Shown piece by piece: positions 1 through 7,798 of a stretch of 64,000 nucleotides of DNA (position 1 is its first letter; each line of letters begins with the position of its first letter). The DNA is from Symbiodinium natans (lineage: Eukaryota; Sar; Dinophyceae; Suessiales; Symbiodiniaceae). The notes beneath the pieces are model-generated. The model was not told the origin of the DNA. It did no database searches and was given only the letters and a program-made list of their open reading frames with translations. The stretch spans positions 62,001-126,000 of the forward strand of contig CAJNDS010002426.1 of the NCBI GenBank assembly GCA_905221605.1, written 5' to 3'. A program made the translations under genes and the position numbers.

Positions 1-63
1 GGGCACTCAGACGCACGAAGGTTGCACAAACCTCTCCGCACTCACCGTGACCATCCGCCACAC

Positions 64-206
64 CTCAGGAGCGAAAGCGCAATGCAAGAGATCCGAGCCG
101 ACTTGTCATGTCCACCAAGCGTCGGGCCATAGAGTGCCACCCTATCCACACCTCCCAGGCGCACGCCAAAGGTGGCGGCCATGTCCTCCACGATGAAGTA
201 GGAGTC
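64..206 (-). CDS. Internal exon of an unrecognised gene
   Basis: A 143-base open stretch on the minus strand is bounded by a plausible acceptor (TTGAAG before base 206) and a GT donor (revcomp of bases 62-63). It reads DSYFIVEDMAATFG, then GVDRVALYGPTLGG, and ends near CIALSLL. Codon usage is GC-rich at third positions, like the receptor exons further right. I do not recognise the family. It may be a 3' exon of the receptor gene, which runs towards it on the same strand, or belong to a separate gene cut by the window edge. Confidence 0.4.
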
Positions 207-589
207 CTTCAATCACTGCAAAACACCAGCTGGACTAAGTGCAAGAGAAGCAGTTGCTAAGTAGCTGATGCACTCTTCTGACAACAGATGCACCCTCTTG
301 CGGGCACCCTATTGCTTCGGCAAAGAGGGCCCAACCTGTTGCTTGACATTCTTCGGGAAGCTCTTGTTTTGGAACTGGGCCTCAGGAGCAGCGAACAAGT
401 GCGAACATGGTGCCAAGGGAACAAAGTGAGGACTGCCCGGCATTCTTCACTAGGACCTAGGAACCGCACAGCACCGCATGTGGCGAAATCCTCGCATGGC
501 ACGATTTCCTGCGCAAGGCCAACAAGCGCGCAACAGTCCACTCCCCACGCAGGTAGGTGTGTGCCCCACCCAAGAAAGAAGTGGCCCTA

Positions 590-641
590 AACCCTAAACC
601 CTAAACCCCAACCCTAAACCCTAAACCCTAAACCCTAAACC
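590..641 (+). repeat. Interstitial telomere-like array, CCCTAAA orientation
   Basis: About seven copies of CCCTAAA with one CCCCAA variant. With the opposite-facing array at 793 it brackets a 151-base unique segment. Confidence 0.9.
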
Positions 642-792
642 CTGGGTTTCCGAGCCTCCGGTGCCATGGACCGCTCATCAGCCCTGCTCGATTTGAGCAG
701 CGCAAGCCATTGTGCACCGCATTGCAGGCGAGCGTTTCTTTCATCCCCCCAAAGAGAGAGCCAGAAAGCACCACAGATACACATCAACCGGT
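642..792 (-). other. Exon-like segment bracketed by outward-facing telomere-like arrays
   Basis: A unique segment between a CCCTAAA array on its left and a TTTAGGG array on its right. One minus-strand frame is open for over 30 codons and looks protein-like (GDERNARLQCGAQWLALLK, then SSRADERSMAPEARKP). No splice sites could be fixed and the family is unknown, so its status as an exon is only suggestive. Confidence 0.3.
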
Positions 793-871
793 TTAGGGTT
801 TAGGGTTTAGGGTTCAGGGTTTAGGGTTTAGGGTTTAGGGTTTAGGGCTTAGGGTTTAGGGTTTAGGGTTT
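793..871 (+). repeat. Interstitial telomere-like array, TTTAGGG orientation
   Basis: Eleven or so TTTAGGG copies with two single-base variants (TTCAGGG and CTTAGGG). Confidence 0.9.
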
Positions 872-2280
872 CGGGAACCTCCCAGAAACGGCAGGTAGAT
901 GGATGCCAGTGCAGACTCCATCGTCGTAGACCCTGTGTGACCCTGTCTCTCGTCATCAGTATGAAAGTTTAGCAAACGAGCATCCGAAACAGTCGTCTTT
1001 TTCGAGACATCATCGCAAGCGGGTTTGAAGAATGATTCTTTGAATTAAAAATTGCAAAGGAGATCTCCCTACTACCGAAGATGCCATTCATCAATACATG
1101 CAGACCTTTTCTTGGTTGTTCTTCTTTTGGAAAGCTCTCCAAACATCCTGTACAACTGCTTTGAGCAGTCGTTTCGATGCCAATACAAATCCGAACGCTG
1201 AATGGAAGAAGGACACTCTTGGCTTTGCCAAGATCTTGACTGTCCGGTCTCAGCGCCAACCACCGAGTTGCGCCCGACTGATCCCACGACACAGACAATG
1301 GAACTGCACAGCGGAACATGATTCCAAAAGCTTTAACTTGAGTCCTTGCAAAGTTCAGGCAGGCGACATCCCATTTCGCAACTTGGTCGAACCTTTTTGT
1401 TCCGTACAAATTCAACTCTCCTGAGCCTACGTGGCTATATCGTGAGCTTCGAGGATTGCACGCCGATGTCCTCCAATTCTGGCCTGGCCACCTGCAAGTG
1501 CTTGGGGCAGCTGTACGCTACTGGTTCTTGGTAGGGAATTAGGGAATGAGGTACCCTATATCGTCCCTTATAAGGGAATAAGGGAGTGAGGTACCCTACT
1601 ACATAGCCCCTTGTAAGACACCGACGTCCCTCCTGCGAACCAGGAGGTAGCCTTTCGAAGCCAATGCTTCAATTTCTTATCCCGCAAGTCCTGGAGCTCT
1701 GAAGAGCAGCCCTTCGATACTGGCCATACCCCCTACTTTTTCCTACGTTTCAGAGTTTTAGACTTGCAAGGCTGCTGTTTGCCCAAACATTGGCGCAAGG
1801 AGGTGAGCCCTCGTGTGGCTCGGCATGACAGCGAAGGGCGAGGAAGCAAGCCGCGCCTGACGTGTTGGAAGAGCCACCGGAAGATCAGACATCATGGAAG
1901 TGTGTTGACACCAGGCCAGCTCCTGGCTTTCAGCAGGATCTCGAAGCTGCAACAAGGCAATGCGGAGTCGAGTTTTCGATGCGGGGCGCTGCGGTCACAT
2001 ACCCGTGGCGAAGAAGCACAACGCAAGACAATAAGAGTGCAAAGTCCTCAAGTCCAAGATCGAAGCCTCCAAAAAGCCCAAGCAGCTCATACTGCACACA
2101 ATGCGGGCAGCTGTCACAGGGAATGGGGGCTAAAGATTCCAACATGGCCGATATTAGGGGTACCGTTTCCTAAACCGGTCCTCGAAGGCTGAGTCCCCCT
2201 CCAGCACCCGGTCATCCGCATCGTCGCGGGCAGCTGCCGCAGCCGGATCCTCCCGACCCGCTCTCAGCATTTTTTCTTGT
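872..2280. other. Stretch without a recognised gene
   Basis: Several overlapping ORFs of 60-150 codons exist on both strands, but none shows a family signature and they contradict each other. At 1536-1600 there is a short repeat-rich patch built from GAGGTACCCTA and AAGGGAATAAGGGA motifs, giving a locally palindromic look. Bases 2190-2275 on the minus strand hold a short acidic open frame (DDADDRVLEGDSAFED) that could be an exon. Confidence 0.5.
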
Positions 2281-2335
2281 ACCCTAACCCTAAACCATAA
2301 ACCATAAACCCTAAACCCTCAACCCTGAACCCTAA
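2281..2335 (+). repeat. Interstitial telomere-like array, degenerate CCCTAAA
   Basis: CCCTAAA copies mixed with ACCATAAA, CCCTCAA and CCCTGAA variants. Faces away from the TTTAGGG array that starts at 2470. Confidence 0.85.
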
Positions 2336-2469
2336 AAACACTTGTACCCTGGGCAGGTGCAACTGTCAACCTATTTCTCTGTCGAGGCCCCGTCGGTGCG
2401 GTGCTGACATTGCGCCCTCTCCACGAGCGCACCAAGTGTAACACGGAATTTGCGTTTTCTAGGGTTCTT

Positions 2470-2528
2470 AAGGTTTAGGGTTTAGGGTTTAGGGTTTCGG
2501 GTTTAGGGTTTACGGTTTAGGGTTTAGG
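2470..2528 (+). repeat. Interstitial telomere-like array, TTTAGGG
   Basis: About eight TTTAGGG copies with TTCGGG and TTACGG variants. The 134-base segment between this array and the one at 2281-2335 is bracketed with outward polarity. A GGGTTCTTAAGG motif occurs on both sides of the array (about 2461 and 2537). Confidence 0.85.
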
Positions 2529-3202
2529 GCGTTTTCTAGGGTTCTTAAGGGAGGGAGGGATTCAAGGGGGGTGTGTAGCAAGGTTCCCCTATACTCCCCG
2601 ATACTCCCTAGGGCTCCCTAAGCTTCCCTAAGGTTCCCGAGGCACCAACCTTCGACAAAGGACTTTTAGTAACAGATCCAGCGTTAAAGAGTGAGCAAAA
2701 TGGGGCCCTTTCTTGATCTCAAAGTTGGTGCCCCTGTGGCGTTTTTTTGTTCACTCACTTCATTATCTGGAGATAGAACGAATGAAGAATGAAATCCTGT
2801 ATGACATGAACATACGAAAATAAGGAACAAAAGGACTTAATAAAGGCCGTATGATTATTCACATGGCCCGGAATCATCTTCTTTCGATTACTATTACCCC
2901 CCGCGCATACACTGCTATTGTATTAATGTATCGCGGGGTGTACGAAGTGAGTGAGTGAACTGAATTATGAGAACTCCCAAAATCTTTCTGGAATTAGAAC
3001 CAGATATCGCACAACCACATTATGCCCATGTGCAATCAGGTTTGGAAGAGACATCTACATGGATATGACAATACATGCTGGCGGCCACAACGCATCCGCT
3101 CGCTCGGTCTTCACACATACGGGCGAGTGCCCCATGGAAACCAAAAAAAGAGAGCACCTCCACACATGCAGCCGGAGTCAATTTCATGTTCATTTCTGGC
3201 AT
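2529..3202. other. Stretch without a recognised gene
   Basis: Contains a CTCCCTA/TTCCCTAAGG-rich patch (2590-2645) and a moderately AT-rich part (2750-2960) that includes GAGTGAGTGAAC-type motifs. No coding exon or structured RNA could be supported. Confidence 0.5.
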
Positions 3203-3268
3203 AAACCCTAAACCCTAAACCGTAAACCGTAAACCCTAAACCGTAAACCCTAAACCCTAGACCCGCCC
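3203..3268 (+). repeat. Interstitial telomere-like array, CCCTAAA
   Basis: About nine copies, alternating CCCTAAA with CCGTAAA variants. It lies immediately 3' (in the gene sense) of the last recognised receptor exon. Confidence 0.9.
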
Positions 3269-3279
3269 CCCGCTCCTTG

Positions 3280-3386
3280 TATCGGTGCATCCGGCCAGCG
3301 ATCTCCGAAACCTGCTTCTGCTGCAGGCCCTCGGATCCCAGCGGCGAGAAGGGCATGGCCAACACGTTGACCAGGCTTCGGTAGGC
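3280..3386 (-). CDS. C-terminal exon of the VFT-TM-TIR receptor
   Basis: The minus strand is open after a CAAG|G acceptor at 3387/3386 and reads AYRSLVNVLAMPFSPLGSEG, then a QKQVSEIAGRMHRYKERG tail. It lies between two telomere-like arrays. The strand, the codon style and the downstream position in the same direction as the receptor exons place it in that gene. I recall similar sequence following the TIR-like module in dinoflagellate predicted proteins, which is memory rather than a search result. The 3' end is not visible: either the frame runs into the array and stops there, or another exon follows. Confidence 0.5.
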
Positions 3387-3389
3387 CTT

Positions 3390-3448
3390 GGTTTAGGGTT
3401 TAGGGTTTAGGGTTTAGGGTTTAGGGTTTAGGGTTTAGGGTTTAGGGT
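3390..3448 (+). repeat. Interstitial telomere-like array, TTTAGGG
   Basis: Eight near-perfect TTTAGGG copies directly upstream (in the gene sense) of the exon ending at 3386. It abuts a fold-back element beginning at 3449. Confidence 0.95.
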
Positions 3449-3536
3449 CTTGGAGGTTCATGGTACTTAGAACCACTTATAACCTAAGTGGGCGATAAGT
3501 ACAGTTACAATTGGTTAATAAATACCATGAACCTCA
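3449..3536. mobile_element. MITE-like fold-back element, copy 1
   Basis: The ends form an imperfect inverted repeat: TTGGAGGTTCATGGTACTT at the left and a matching AATACCATGAACCTCA at the right. The interior is AT-rich and non-coding. A related element lies 50 bases further on. No transposase is present, so it would be non-autonomous. No clear target-site duplication. Confidence 0.55.
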
Positions 3537-3586
3537 CAGGTGGCGGAAAATCCGTCTGACGGTCAACCCAACTTCAACCACATGGC

Positions 3587-3698
3587 ACTTGGAGGTTAAT
3601 TGGTACTTATAGCCACTTCTAGCCTACTTGGAAGACTTAGGGGGCTGATAAATGCAGTTATAATTGGGTTATATGTTAAGTACCCTGAACCTCCAAGT
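3587..3698. mobile_element. MITE-like fold-back element, copy 2
   Basis: Starts ACTTGGAGGTTAATTGGTAC and ends with the complementary GTACCCTGAACCTCCAAGT. It shares termini and the CCACTT-TA-GCCTA interior style with the element at 3449-3536 but is about 24 bases longer. The two are diverged members of one small fold-back family. Confidence 0.6.
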
Positions 3699-4689
3699 AT
3701 GCGGAGTGGTCTTGGGCGTGCGAGGGCATTTCAAGGCTCAAACGGCTTCCGTGTCTATAACATGTTCCAGGGTGATGGCTGTTGTAGTGCTGGATTTTTC
3801 CATGTTTTTTCAATGCGAAAGCGCAACACCTGCAGCCTTTTGGGGGTTTAGGTTTCCAACGCTACTGTTGTCCGTCTGAGTCTGGGGAGTCAACGCGCTC
3901 CAAATCATCCTCGCCCTCCCCTAAGGGCTCAATGGTCCGTGGCATTGCAATCAAGGCTGAGGTGAAACCCCACGCCCAGTCCTGACCCACCATGCCGCTC
4001 TAGGCCAAAGCTGTACAAAATGTGCATGCGCGCGTTTGCACTTCCTCGCGCCAAGAGTTTTTCCAAGCTCGCCGCTACAGTTCCCATCCTTGATGGACTC
4101 ACAAAGCAGCGAGCGTACCGTAACCTGGACTCCCAAAATCACCGTGCTTCTGCAAGAGGCGTACCCACCAGCCCCTGCGCCCAAGCCGTGCGAGACGCCA
4201 GCCTTCAACCACCCGAAATCCGAGCTTGTTGTGAGCCTATAACATTGGGGTGGAGAGTGATCCCAAGGCCATATACACATGCAAGACCTCTTGGCACACA
4301 CATCGACCCAGTCCTGTCCAAGAGCCGGGAAGAGTGCCATTCCCACACACCCCAGACCCGGCAACCCCTCATCAGGGGGTCCCTGGTCTTTCCCAAATAC
4401 CTCTTCCGAATCCTCGGCGACAACTGCTGAAAAAGGGTCCGCGTTGGCGCGCCCCCTTCGTCCCAAATTCTAGGGGGTCAGCCTCAAACCCACCCTTAAA
4501 AACCTCCTTATGGCTCAGCTGGCGCAGAGTCTTCACAAAGGCCCTCCCTCAAATTTGAGGGGAGAGCTTTCGTAACTATAGTAGGTTGCCGGGATGTTCT
4601 GAGTATCCAAACAAAAAAGGAAGCCCACGATGGCCAGGCAGCCTGAACGAATGGCCCATTGGCATGCAGATTCTCCGATTCTTCATTTG

Positions 4690-4931
4690 CATCCAGACTG
4701 ATATGATCAAAGTTCGGAAACTCAAATTGTGGATCGGCAATGAGGGTCAGTAACTCCAAGCTCCGTCCCCAAGCAGAAAACGCCGTGACAAGCAGATCGC
4801 CAAAGCGAGGATTGCTGAAAATGCCACGGACCAGCAGCACCACGAGGTAGTAGGCATACGGCTTCCACCTCATCATCTGTCCCCTGTTCAGCACAACAGC
4901 ACACTCCACACGCAAGTGCGCTTGAAGCAGA
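4690..4931 (-). CDS. Receptor exon, second Rossmann-like/TIR-like half
   Basis: Minus-strand frame reading ILLQAHLRVECAVVLNRG, QMMRWKPYAYYLVVLLV, then a WGRSLELLTLIADPQFEF stretch. The alternating hydrophobic strands suggest the second half of an alpha/beta cytoplasmic domain, joined to the preceding exon that ends in CEVF. The acceptor may be CTAAG|G near 4930. The donor lies after FPNFDHI and is not fixed. Bases 3700-4690 downstream show other ORFs but no supported exon. Confidence 0.5.
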
Positions 4932-5121
4932 ATCCTTAGCTGACTCTCCACTCCACTGTTCAAACGTCATTGCTTCGAGGGCTCGAAACGTCTACATGGG
5001 CGTTTCCCAATACACCCCAACACACGGTGATCATCATGATAGGAATCGGAATAGGAAGAGGAACCCCCCCCTATGGGCACACACTCAATGTTTGAGGTAG
5101 CTACAGCAGCCGAGCGGCATG

Positions 5122-5217
5122 AAGACTTCACAGGAAGAAAGCGACTCAGCGTCGGCCACCGAGCTGATGATGAGTATCCGTGCTCTGGACGGAGCCGACA
5201 GCTTGGGTGTCGATTGA
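5122..5217 (-). CDS. Receptor exon (RILIISSVADAESLSSCEVF)
   Basis: A short minus-strand open stretch with a hydrophobic strand (RILIISSVADAE) followed by a helix ending CEVF, after which the frame soon stops. It is placed in the receptor because the next exon (4690-4931) continues a plausible alpha/beta fold, and because strand and spacing fit. Ends are approximate. Confidence 0.45.
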
Positions 5218-5360
5218 GAAAGCAAAGTTCTTCTGATCCCACGGCTCTGCATTCCACATCGGCCAAGCAGACCCCGAACCACGTCCTCCCGTCCCCAGAC
5301 CTGAGCTGCCATGCTTAGGGTGCATGTGTGGCATAGCATGGTGGATGTAACAGTGCAGCG

Positions 5361-5395
5361 CGCACACACACACACACACACACACTCACACACAC
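5361..5395 (+). repeat. (AC)n microsatellite in a receptor intron
   Basis: About 17 AC units with one CT interruption, directly downstream (gene sense) of the exon at 5403-5497. Confidence 0.9.
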
Positions 5396-5402
5396 GAGAC
5401 AG

Positions 5403-5497
5403 CTTGGAGAACTTGGTAGGGGCCCGGCCGGACCAAATCGCGGCATATTCAGCGGCACCAGCTCTTCTTGCAGCCATTGGTATGCGAGCCGGACATC
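5403..5497 (-). CDS. Receptor exon, end of TIR-like domain
   Basis: After the acceptor CTCTTAG at 5499-5498 the frame reads DVRLAYQWLQEELVPLNMP and RFGPAGPLPSSPS. It continues in phase from the previous exon, which ends in GIEIE/AGLGQ. The aY-W-L pattern is the usual last helix of TIR-like domains. The donor lies just before the AC microsatellite. Confidence 0.55.
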
Positions 5498-5547
5498 CTA
5501 AGAGAAACTCACTTCCAGAGTATGCCCATGCGTGCCCTTATGAAAAC

Positions 5548-5717
5548 CTGCCCCAGTCCGGCCTCGATCTCAATTCCGTAGTTGGCGAGCATCTGGAGCT
5601 GCTGGGGGGTCCAATAGCTTGGGAGCAGGTCTTGCGCCTCGTCCGAGAGCCGCCGAAAGCCATCGCAAAGCAACGGCACTGTGGTGATGCCATTCTTCCA
5701 TGCTGTCGTGATCTCGC
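5548..5717 (-). CDS. Receptor exon, middle of TIR-like domain
   Basis: Bounded by acceptor GCGCAG (5718-5720) and a possible donor CAG|GT at 5548/5547. A GC donor after GIEIE a few codons earlier is an alternative. The frame reads GEITTAWKNGITTVPLLCDG, then LPSYWTPQQLQMLANYGIEI. The sequence GEI-TA---N-TVPL matches what follows the box-2-like segment in TIR domains. The phase to the upstream exon is not resolved, because the upstream open frame and this one do not join simply at the visible sites. Confidence 0.55.
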
Positions 5718-5834
5718 CTGCGCACCAAACCTAGGCTGCTGATGGCCTACTGTGCGTGCAGAATTCCCCTTCACACATATACTATCGCTGACCGACCGCA
5801 GGCAGCTACAAACAGTCAGCTGGCCAACCCCTTC

Positions 5835-6847
5835 CTGAAAAGGAGCCTGCGACCAAGGAGCTCGTTTCAGCACCTCGGGTGTCAGCACCACCACCACGCT
5901 TTCGGACGACGAGCGGACAATGTCAAAGAGCAGGTCCAGGTTCTCCAGCTGATCGCAGTCCAAGAAAACGCGCAACTTGCTGTGTCTGGCAACAAGGATC
6001 TTGATGAGCCTGCACAGGCTCCCAGCACCGCCTTTGTGATGACAGAGAAACATCCCATAGAGGCAGTTGCGCTTGAAGTGGCCCAGAAAGGCACGAAGGA
6101 GCGCGCCCAGGCAGGTCAGGGCAAGGCCGACGACGGGAATGCAGAGGAGCCAGCCCAGGACCGAGGAGGACCGCTCCAGGTCGTGGCTCAGTAGAGGAGC
6201 AGCACCGATCAGGAGCAGAAGCAAGAGCACGGTAAGCACGACTTCCACATGGTTTGCCTGCTCGGTCCGCCAGGGGTAGAGCCTGGCTTGCATGACGAGG
6301 CTGGCAAGTAGGATCAAGCCCATGCAGGGCATCTGAACCTCGGGCGCCCCTACGACCAGGATGGGAAGCAGTGCAACAAGGCCATTGCGACATAATAGGA
6401 GGAGGCCGTAGTAATATTGCTCCGACTTAAACCGGTGGAACAGGAATCGGTAGCGGTTCACCATTCGAAGACCCTTGCCGCTGGCAACCCGTGAGGGATA
6501 CATCAGGGTGACGTACGCAGCTCCGACAATAACTGGCAAAGGCTGAGTCAGGAATCCGATGGCCGCGATTGATATGAAAAGCATGTGCTCCTCCGACTCG
6601 TAGCAGATGATGCCCGGGTCTGATACAAGTGAAGAGGACCCGTTCGGATTTGGAGCACACTGGAACGGGCGCAAGGTGGTCAGGGTGATGGTGAGGAAGA
6701 AGGCGAAGAGGAAAAGCCCGCACATATTCAATATGGTGTCGAGCGGCTTCGGGTGAGAAACGAATCTTGACAAGAGCCACGCGAGCAGGAGGAAAGCACA
6801 GGCAGCTGGGCAGACCATCAACTGAAAGACAAACTTGAGTACAGGAC
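5835..6847 (-). CDS. Receptor exon: multi-pass membrane region and start of TIR-like domain
   Basis: A single long exon after acceptor AAGCAG|G at 6848/6847. It encodes about six or seven hydrophobic segments: FVFQLMVCPAACAFLLLAWL, MCGLFLFAFFLTITL, ISIAAIGFLTQPLPVIVGAA, YYYGLLLLCRNGLVALLPIL, GLILLASLVM, VVLTVLLLLLLIGAAPLL and LGWLLCIPVVGLALTCLGAL. A cytoplasmic part follows: FLCHHKGGAGSLCRLIKIL, then RVFLDCDQLENLDLLFDIV, then SVVVVLTPEVLKR. That order of box-1-like, D-rich strand and V-V-LT strand is the pattern of TIR domains. The exon ends shortly after VLKR. The exact donor is uncertain. Confidence 0.7.
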
Positions 6848-6943
6848 CTGCTTCATTGTTGGGGTTATCTTTAAAAATTTCATGTTTATTCCTTACTGGG
6901 AATTTCATATGACAAAAAATGTAAAATCACAACCATTCCCAGG

Positions 6944-7050
6944 GACGATCTGTCCCGAAAAGGCAGGTGATTCGGACGAAGTCAAAGTCCAGGGTCAGCA
7001 GGTCTGTGAACTCCAGCAGCCGTTTCACCGGATGCTGCCAGACGAGGGAC
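6944..7050 (-). CDS. Receptor exon (loop between membrane segments)
   Basis: After a GGAGTATAG|G acceptor at 7051/7050 the minus strand reads SLVWQHPVKRLLEFTDLL, then TLDFDFVRITCLFGTDRPW. It has no stop for about 36 codons. A buried FxFD---R--C motif before a membrane segment fits this receptor family's loop. The donor near 6944 is not certain. Confidence 0.5.
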
Positions 7051-7089
7051 CTATACTCCCCTTAGAACCTCAATAAAAGTAGTATGTCT

Positions 7090-7182
7090 AATTTCCTCTT
7101 GGGTTTTACCCTAAACCCTAAACCCTAAACCCTAAACCCTAAACCCTAAACCCTAAACCCTAAACCCTAAACCCTAAACCCT
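7090..7182 (+). repeat. Interstitial telomere-like array, CCCTAAA, in a receptor intron
   Basis: Thirteen near-perfect CCCTAAA copies, one of the longest arrays here. In the sense of the receptor gene the array reads TTTAGGG and lies between the exons at 7196-7320 and 6944-7050. Confidence 0.95.
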
Positions 7183-7195
7183 GTTTAAAAAAAAA

Positions 7196-7320
7196 TTCCC
7201 AAGGGGGATAAAGACACAGCTGGCGCATGGAGCCCAGGGTCTGCGCTGCCACGACCATCTGGCCGGTCACCGAGGCCGCGGTGACCAGGTTGAAGCCTCG
7301 CCCCCCGAAATCTCTCCAAA
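7196..7320 (-). CDS. Receptor exon bracketed by telomere-like arrays
   Basis: Minus-strand frame reading WRDFGGRGFNLVTAASVTGQ then MVVAAQTLGSMRQLCLYPPW. It is a hydrophobic and small-residue-rich segment, probably a short membrane or re-entrant region between the first membrane helix and the loop exon. It is flanked by CCCTAAA repeats (7090-7182) and by a G18 tract plus TTTAGGG repeats (7327-7421). Splice sites are not resolved. Confidence 0.5.
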
Positions 7321-7326
7321 ACAACC

Positions 7327-7421
7327 GGGGGGGGGGGGGGGGGGTAGGGTTTAGGGTTTAGGGTTTAGGGTTTAGGGTTTAGGGTTTAGGGAGGGCTTAG
7401 GGCTTGGGGTTTAGGGTTTCT
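7327..7421 (+). repeat. G18 tract fused to a TTTAGGG array
   Basis: Eighteen G residues (7327-7344) run straight into about nine TTTAGGG copies, the last ones degenerate (GGGCTTAGGGCTTGGGG). Both parts have G-quadruplex potential on the plus strand. Confidence 0.95.
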
Positions 7422-7540
7422 GAAGGGAATACCGAAGAAAATAGCCAAGGGAATGGGAATCAAGGGCATGACAGAATCTGCATGGGATATCTTGGGATGG
7501 GGATGCCGAGGGAACTTGTAGCTGGACTGCAGGCCTCTTC

Positions 7541-7578
7541 CCTAAACCCTAAACCCTAAACCCTAAACCCTAAACCTT
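7541..7578 (+). repeat. Interstitial telomere-like array, CCCTAAA
   Basis: Five CCCTAAA copies in the intron between the exons at 7589-7690 and 7196-7320. Bases 7422-7540 between this array and the previous one show no coding signal. Confidence 0.9.
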
Positions 7579-7588
7579 ATTCTTGCAG

Positions 7589-7690
7589 GCAGGGCACTGG
7601 TCTGGCTTGGCTCAATTCTGAACACGCTGAGGACGATCAGGCCGAGGAAGAAGAGAAGAAAGAAGAGGATCCCGGGTATCCAGTCGCCAC
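7589..7690 (-). CDS. Receptor exon: first membrane helix
   Basis: This exon joins the long ligand-binding exon at a precise AG|GT boundary (see 7691-7798). It reads GDWIPGILFFLLFFLGLIVL then SVFRIEPSQTSALPARI, a membrane-spanning helix directly after the cysteine-rich stalk. The likely donor is a GC site (CCT|GCAAG) just before a TTTAGGG array (sense). If unspliced, the frame would run into the array and stop. Confidence 0.7.
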
Positions 7691-7798
7691 CTTCACAAGG
7701 TTGGGGCTTTAGGGTTTAGGGTTTAGGGTTCAGGGTTCAGGGTTCAGGGTTTAGGGTTTAGGGTTTAGGGTTTAGGGTTTAGGGTATCCAGTCGCCAC
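7691..7798 (-). other. 108-bp telomere-repeat intron flanked by a 30-bp direct duplication
   Basis: Bases 7675-7704 and 7783-7812 are identical 30-mers. Between them lies only a TTTAGGG-type array (about 7705-7786) with a few TTCAGGG variants. Each copy contains GAAG|GTGGCG on the minus strand. Splicing from AG|GT in one copy to AG|GT in the other removes exactly one repeat unit plus the array and restores the frame CQPCE-GGDWIPG. This is what introner-type intron gain predicts: insertion with target duplication, where the duplicated AG|GT serves as acceptor on one side and donor on the other. Confidence 0.8.

Noticed and set aside
3111-3365. ORF with GLGFRVYGLGF repeats as a repeat protein
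   Set aside because: The repeat is simply the translation of the TTTAGGG/CCCTAAA array. The real coding part is the short exon beside it.
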